Below are positions 63,201-64,000 of a stretch of 64,000 bases of DNA, in pieces. Below the pieces are notes generated by a model. It saw only the letters and a program-made list of their open reading frames with translations, was not told the origin of the DNA and did not search any database. Each line of letters begins with the position of its first letter. Position 1 is the first letter of the stretch. A program made the translations under genes and the position numbers. This stretch comes from Flavobacterium sp. DG2-3 (GTDB lineage Bacteria > Bacteroidota > Bacteroidia > Flavobacteriales > Flavobacteriaceae): positions 434,001 to 498,000 of the forward strand of contig NZ_JAVAMB010000001.1 of the NCBI RefSeq assembly GCF_030730925.1, in the 5' to 3' direction.

Positions 63201-64000
63201 GTTGCTGCTGTAGTAGTTGTAATTGTCATTGCTGTAGGAGCATTCAATGCATTTACAGTCCCTGCATTTTCAACAACAGAACAAGAATTAGCATCTGTAA
63301 TTCTTACTGTATAATTGCCTGCTACATTTATTCCTGTAAAGACATTACTATCCTGAGGCCCTACAACGGCAACATTGTTTCTTAACAAAGTATATTTACG
63401 TGTACCTGTTCCTCCTGAAACATCAGAAACTGTAATAGTAGCTGGGTGGTCACAGTTGTATACTGGGTCAATAGTCGCTTTACCTTTAAGCTCAGCTGGC
63501 TCAAAGATTTTGAAATCGTATGATCTTTCGCAATCATTAGCGTCTTTAACTTTATAAGTATAAAGAGTTCCGGCTGCAGAACCTGTTAAGCCAGTATAGT
63601 TAGTTTGATCTTTAAAAGTTCCAGATCCGTTAAAATCGAATTTGAACGGTGCTAGACCTTCTAATCCTTCAAGATCAACAGAACCTGTTCCTCCAAAACA
63701 TGTTGGGTTATGAGGGTGAGCTGTAGCAGTTGGTCTTACTAACTTATCTACTTTACGAGAAATTGATATTGGACAGTTATGACCATCTGTAATCTCAAAA
63801 GTATAAGTGTCGTCAATAGATGTTGAATATTGAAATACTGGATTTGTTGTAGTTCCTGAATCAACTTGTTGATTTAGAGTGTTTTTAACAACATAGCTAA
63901 ATGGTGCTGTACCTCCTTCGATAGTTACTTCTATCGTTGCTTCAGATCCTGTTTGTTTACAGCTTAGTGCACTAATAATAGCTGTTTTAGCTCCTATCTG
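51224..64000 (-). CDS. sprB: Giant SprB-type gliding adhesin, 5' end beyond the window
   Basis: The frame is open from the stop at 51224 to the right edge: 4,258 residues with no break, the N terminus missing. The body is a long array of SprB repeats (about 75-90 residues each; each starts with a (T/V)TC...G..(D/N)G.. segment and ends in a Val/Thr strand plus xxxGC). The C terminus is a T9SS type-B sorting domain (NYFTPNGATNTTIGP, LTFDIYDRYGRVVAKYRVGG, KWDGRYHGSELPTGDYWYVL). This array is propelled along the cell during gliding in F. johnsoniae, where SprB is about 6,500 residues and is followed by SprF, as here. Many repeats have two cysteines, possibly linked. The methionine-like codon at 63388 is an internal TTG, not the start. 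Confidence 0.9.
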   Translation of the reverse strand, partial: QIGAKTAIISALSCKQTGSEATIEVTIEGGTAPFSYVVKNTLNQQVDSGTTTNPVFQYSTSIDDTYTFEITDGHNCPISISRKVDKLVRPTATAHPHNPTCFGGTGSVDLEGLEGLAPFKFDFNGSGTFKDQTNYTGLTGSAAGTLYTYKVKDANDCERSYDFKIFEPAELKGKATIDPVYNCDHPATITVSDVSGGTGTRKYTLLRNNVAVVGPQDSNVFTGINVAGNYTVRITDANSCSVVENAGTVNALNAPTAMTITTTTAATCPDNKGSVTITNVRNAAGVAITGTLEYRIIAPITVGPNSTGVFNNLDANVEYTFEVRDANQCKVTDKHTIAPPATFTVEGDPGTVTCFNATDGTATFTVTGIASGTNYSYVVDSRPVATGTSTGSPFEIDVTGLTAGSHRITVTNSTTNCPIIEDVTVGGPTAALRLDTPDLTHVTCKVKGTATIHALDGSGSYTYTVTPTSPAGAAKVQVNDNIFVGLNAGEYSVSVTDLTGCRVTGQTFTINASVNPDAEISVTSTYCAGGAGATLIATPKSAPKPNPNYEYKLNSGNYQPSGTFTGLTPGKYTITVRDIVTGCTAELAEETIETPLSASAKIDADLTCDPTSPEAIIGVTIQGGYPDYTYLVNTTGAPFTGTPIAVGTGLTKFTVPRLAGTYYFEITDNKGCKVVVSQTVNTTTKPDFSTQLSHVLCKGEETGSITVNATPAGSYTYEVTRITPSGTKISQSTNLFQNLGAGIYSVVVIDAKKCASDAKQVTINEPLVGLTATADVDVKLTCDASNNAIKATIKVTASGGTPYPAPNLYRYSYNGLAPVISDTYSTTASGNVSVKVFDANNCEVEVTGGVTIDALNPPTAIAFAPPAAITCETGHDKTSLTLTVTNGVLPFTYEITTPTATVVTNVSSNSHTFTGLAPGHYYFKVTDANKCTVTDDFEILDVVKIQATGSIASNVTCNGLSNGSISFTVSGNKTGGYSTKLVGSISNEILSTPSITPSPSNPANDVVTYTGLKGGEKYTFTVTNSVTKCVATSEVTLADPVLVQITNVSGTKVFCAPNVKTTIVVTATGGKAPLKYAVVKTGVTPAATDFVEGNTFIKDTSLGGLDYDVYVQDGNSCPASTAISITRNDSPTIDPITAPLCYAGAAFNVTITGSVYVGSTTKLYGLDGVYNTNPVKSISGPGTYELGIKDDNGCETTTTINVNDQLKLETTFDKDITCSAPQASQITLKPSGGNGSYTYEYRLAPSPTFVSMPSNVFNTTGQGDYYFKVSSAGCSVETTVPVKVSDPQKPTASAISTNPKCNNSPDGTITVTGSGGIPGYQYRINGGAWQNSAVFTDLAAAVAPGTVYSYEVIDMKGCISDPINITLVQPNPIVVDRTIQGITCNASNGVSLGSITIDEVTGGTGPYDYYVTGKNYYKEFKNVPGTSQVFEIVDFGLYEVRIVDSNNCPYIEEVTITSPPDDLDITVNAPPIANCSALGSATVSVGSKTSIPVGNGPFYFSYYTGVPPVYPTTGTWYPETTPLQAEILNLIPGVRYTFIVYDSKSGCYYYEIADLPIPSNSTLDVGAPTGQNVTCTGSADGKVSFVVTSNYGVDTPITYQVYDALSLAPLPINGSGTVPANGTLTIDGFGAMAHGDYFVLVTEAPGATSAGCSKSTAMFSIRQSAVILDLDYEIVQNDNCKTEAGIIKVTGKDGAGSYRYMVTTTPGTPLATDSAWTTTPTFNRDSGNYYAWVKDQYGCIKGSPVFLLPLDPDPIIDLKVADLCAIEGNYQIDVDLTNTATAVGPFYISVNNNTGYALVTSFPHHVSGLVSGKYDIYVKDKNGCEVSQTINITPTPKAKAEVTTDLVCDASGAVGPNAVITVTITSGTGTPNFTYAVKKGTGAFGGDNAILPAGSRTFTYPVAAGDADTYVFLIKDANGCEIETTPVAVDPIVPIVPTSTPTQPLCFGGTGTILLSATGGKGTYEYTLIRTAPTAGTLITQSVPLFENLIAGDYDYTIKDELGCIVTGTQTLGQPDELILDTPTIDQPECGANNAPQKAKIVLAAHGGTGAYEYSFNGSDFSADTNTFYVDQNGASQTIPYAIRDENGCPKTDNVTILWLDPPTKFDFDQPDPITCIRATTSVEIRNVIGGIAPLTYQIVSATGTVITDNNTNPVFTSLLPGDYIFQVTDANKCIKQLKYTVKDVIKIDITEQSITHITCLGAGDGKASFLVTSFATSYDYVLDTDGPVTMTTGTIDLTGLAPGPHKITVTDNETGCPKDINFDINTITTALDFTMDVTPLGCETTGAVTVTATDGWGSYTYTVTEPAPASTVLPSNTNGVFAGLTKVGTYIVTVKDANGCVDTDTFVLTTPIEPVASIDATSVYCYTGSGVGQGATIVVNATTPGTPAYTPVYQYSINNGASWHGNTFTDLAPGKYEVTVKDQYGCQAVTSVPVEIKGQIFASAKRETEIFCGPVDGLIKLEVVGGYAPFSYTVTKDGILDPTVFTFVGNSTTADYVVAGTGGNVDYKFNITDAHSCPVSTNVVHMSNPTIITFDSKPISPSCTAAQGNGSDGQILVELTGAALADTQEYTFTLTPPVGLPRTQTNGLFTGLEAGTYSVTVSSARSCPVTQNNIIIDVPAAVVAEAKAADFACTPANVIKQTIVTVTGNHGAGVEPITNFTYSNNGTNWYKTNEFKVDNKSTVQHLTYYVKDLKGCISSDVIDIDPFPELISATPKTAISADCKNGGLETITVDIDGGQMPYHFEYQVSKDGNPYGTATAVTGTNTFDYVATDAGHKYQFKITDVNTGCTVISSAYDVKLYNIMTVTATASKMASCNTFNDGTITINIDKYTGLYDYRVLLPGNPVAVLTGTNINAGTNNPYVITGLAAGIDYTVEVTQNAYPECTVTSNPVTITEPSPVNISGIVITVKNQNCHTQEATITVDPASISGGTGTYMYAFVPAGATPVDSDYQASNIKTFATNKIAPLFDSYDVYVRDANLCDRFQNVHISLDPMPVINNVTVADQCPSTTGYRIDVDATGLAKLQYRLDNGEYQDNNYFIVKDPGDYTVWVWDKNQCPVKWNTTVTVLKPLTLEGEVTVYPTCNTATGTVKLTAGGGTVTTPSSYIYSIDGWATDQTFNEFANLAPGKYTFSVKDIVTNCTNDVEVKIATAVDVIGVTLKARPVSCNSYSNGGVSVTLAASNIDMPYTYSISGPASNPTVNIVNSASSDFNDLPAGLYTVTVKSGRGCVSALQTVEVTQPDPIEVNASFTEYACTTGTNDTNNATITVNSVTGGSGKYVRYEFRRDGILVYDGPSTTYTEKDHLGGTYIITAFDDKDCQGDNTSPIEVRSFATLLGMDFTVTPITCVTGETIQTVVDVKGTLTTQLRYTLTGTGDTVITPEVNNTGLFQNLAIGTYLVTVLNPATGCTISQNHLVLDPNAFAFKIDATRTDICFGQADGSVVLTLVDNRPYPTDRAGEFRYTVTGPVPSSGNSTGTTLALNGLRPGRYEVAARLINSPECDVRTTFDIAAPSTALTMNVAVGRITCAAGSNDGSLDVSAEGGWPGTYQYKLDGPVSYGYSAEGHFANLTPGRYTISVKDSNECEITDIRDFDVPGPIVFTAAATSTVLSCYGDDSGVITVSAPTGGEGANYVYSLNYTTPEGDASVLGPQDSNVFTGLRAGTYTVTVTDGFSCEATSPTTITLTNPLVIEPILSLTTGVKCTTDATVTLSATGGTGPYTYSEDGTNYSAPFNSTVTFPVTLGLHKYYVQDNLGCVKISNELNIEPLTPLDIELDSRNAVVNCKGDSSAIINAVAKGGLGDYQYSLLDSTHAEVRPAQADGIFLDLPAGSYIVRVVSGDCEKEVAVTVTEAAVKLTSSYEAEPIKCFGEKTGKIVMTASGGTGAIKFAISPFLAQFVDSGTFERLEAGTYTVIVQDVLGCTEIHNIEITQPQILIANEIPNSMIPEICKGDNNGGFSIQVRGGTAPYYESLDNSKGVFNLITGNEKDYTGLTGGKHTVFIQDANGCITEVEVNMPEPVVLNPTVEVLYDCVNNAQANMVIVKVDDSNSPTDVDYSLDGGDFVPSNIFTNVAPGRHTITARHSNDCRKDTDTFEIDAVAEVGLIDLTNQSKDINTIVVQGTGGVAPYEYSFNGEPFTSSNSYRIYKTDNYSVVVRDKNGCIFETKVPGTFYDFCMPNYFTPNGATNTTIGPDCGALAYKELTFDIYDRYGRVVAKYRVGGKWDGRYHGSELPTGDYWYVLKLNDPKDPREFVGHFTLYR

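Noticed and set aside
63386..63388. Possible start of the giant adhesin at 63388
   Set aside because: It is a TTG inside a continuous frame. The upstream codons to 64000 have no stop and encode more SprB repeats with the same Cys/Gly pattern.

Overview
The window looks like chromosomal DNA from a gliding, carotenoid-making Flavobacterium close to the F. johnsoniae group. The reasons are low GC, Bacteroidetes -7 promoter elements (TAnnTTTG), a lycopene cyclase, and at the right edge a giant SprB-type gliding adhesin followed by a PorP/SprF partner. Genus comes from gene content and motifs, not from a database match.

Layout. 1-923: 3'-truncated lycopene cyclase. 1.0-9.9 kb: a metal and thiol-redox block with a thioredoxin-like protein, a TonB receptor, a thioredoxin-reductase-like flavoprotein, MerC, a Fur/Zur regulator, an Nramp-Usp transporter and a DtxR/MntR regulator. 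10.1-13.0 kb: an unknown protein, a crotonase and a sensor kinase. 13.0-30.7 kb: a heme region carrying hemJ and hemH (minus), an AraC regulator, then hemA-hemC-hemD-hemE-hemF and, further on, hemB (plus). Only hemL is missing for the route from glutamyl-tRNA to heme. Non-heme genes sit inside this region: a GxxExxY nuclease-like gene between hemA and hemC, and a small unknown, a GNAT and a Bro-N antirepressor-like gene between hemE and hemF. 30.8-36.3 kb: M13 peptidase, SCO protein and a feoA-feoB-Cys-rich-peptide operon. 36.3-37.5 kb: an IS200-like/RAYT transposase beside REP-like palindromes and a 40-aa membrane peptide. 37.5-46.9 kb: HD hydrolase, acyl-ACP desaturase, PlsC, rnpA, DUF4349 lipoprotein, S41 protease, a double OmpA-domain protein, ElaA and two lipoproteins. 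46.9-51.2 kb: MltD-like transglycosylase, pgk and sprF. 51.2-64.0 kb: sprB, open at the edge (4,258 residues in the window).

How the parts fit. Two regulators in the metal block have candidate operators nearby. A pair of TGCAA-type palindromes covers the merC promoter beside the Fur/Zur gene. A nearly identical 20-bp palindrome stands before both the TonB receptor and the Nramp transporter, linking uptake across the outer and inner membranes to one regulator, probably the DtxR/MntR protein. Metal uptake (feo, Nramp, TonB) lies close to the largest iron sink, heme synthesis.

The intergenic DNA is unusually structured. Most gaps carry inverted or tandem short-word repeats of several families. 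Notable are covarying palindromic modules at 9.96-10.1 kb and 21.76 kb, a roughly 165-bp repeat on both sides of the GxxExxY gene, and a nested inverted palindrome pair next to the transposase. I saw no CRISPR array, rRNA or tRNA gene.
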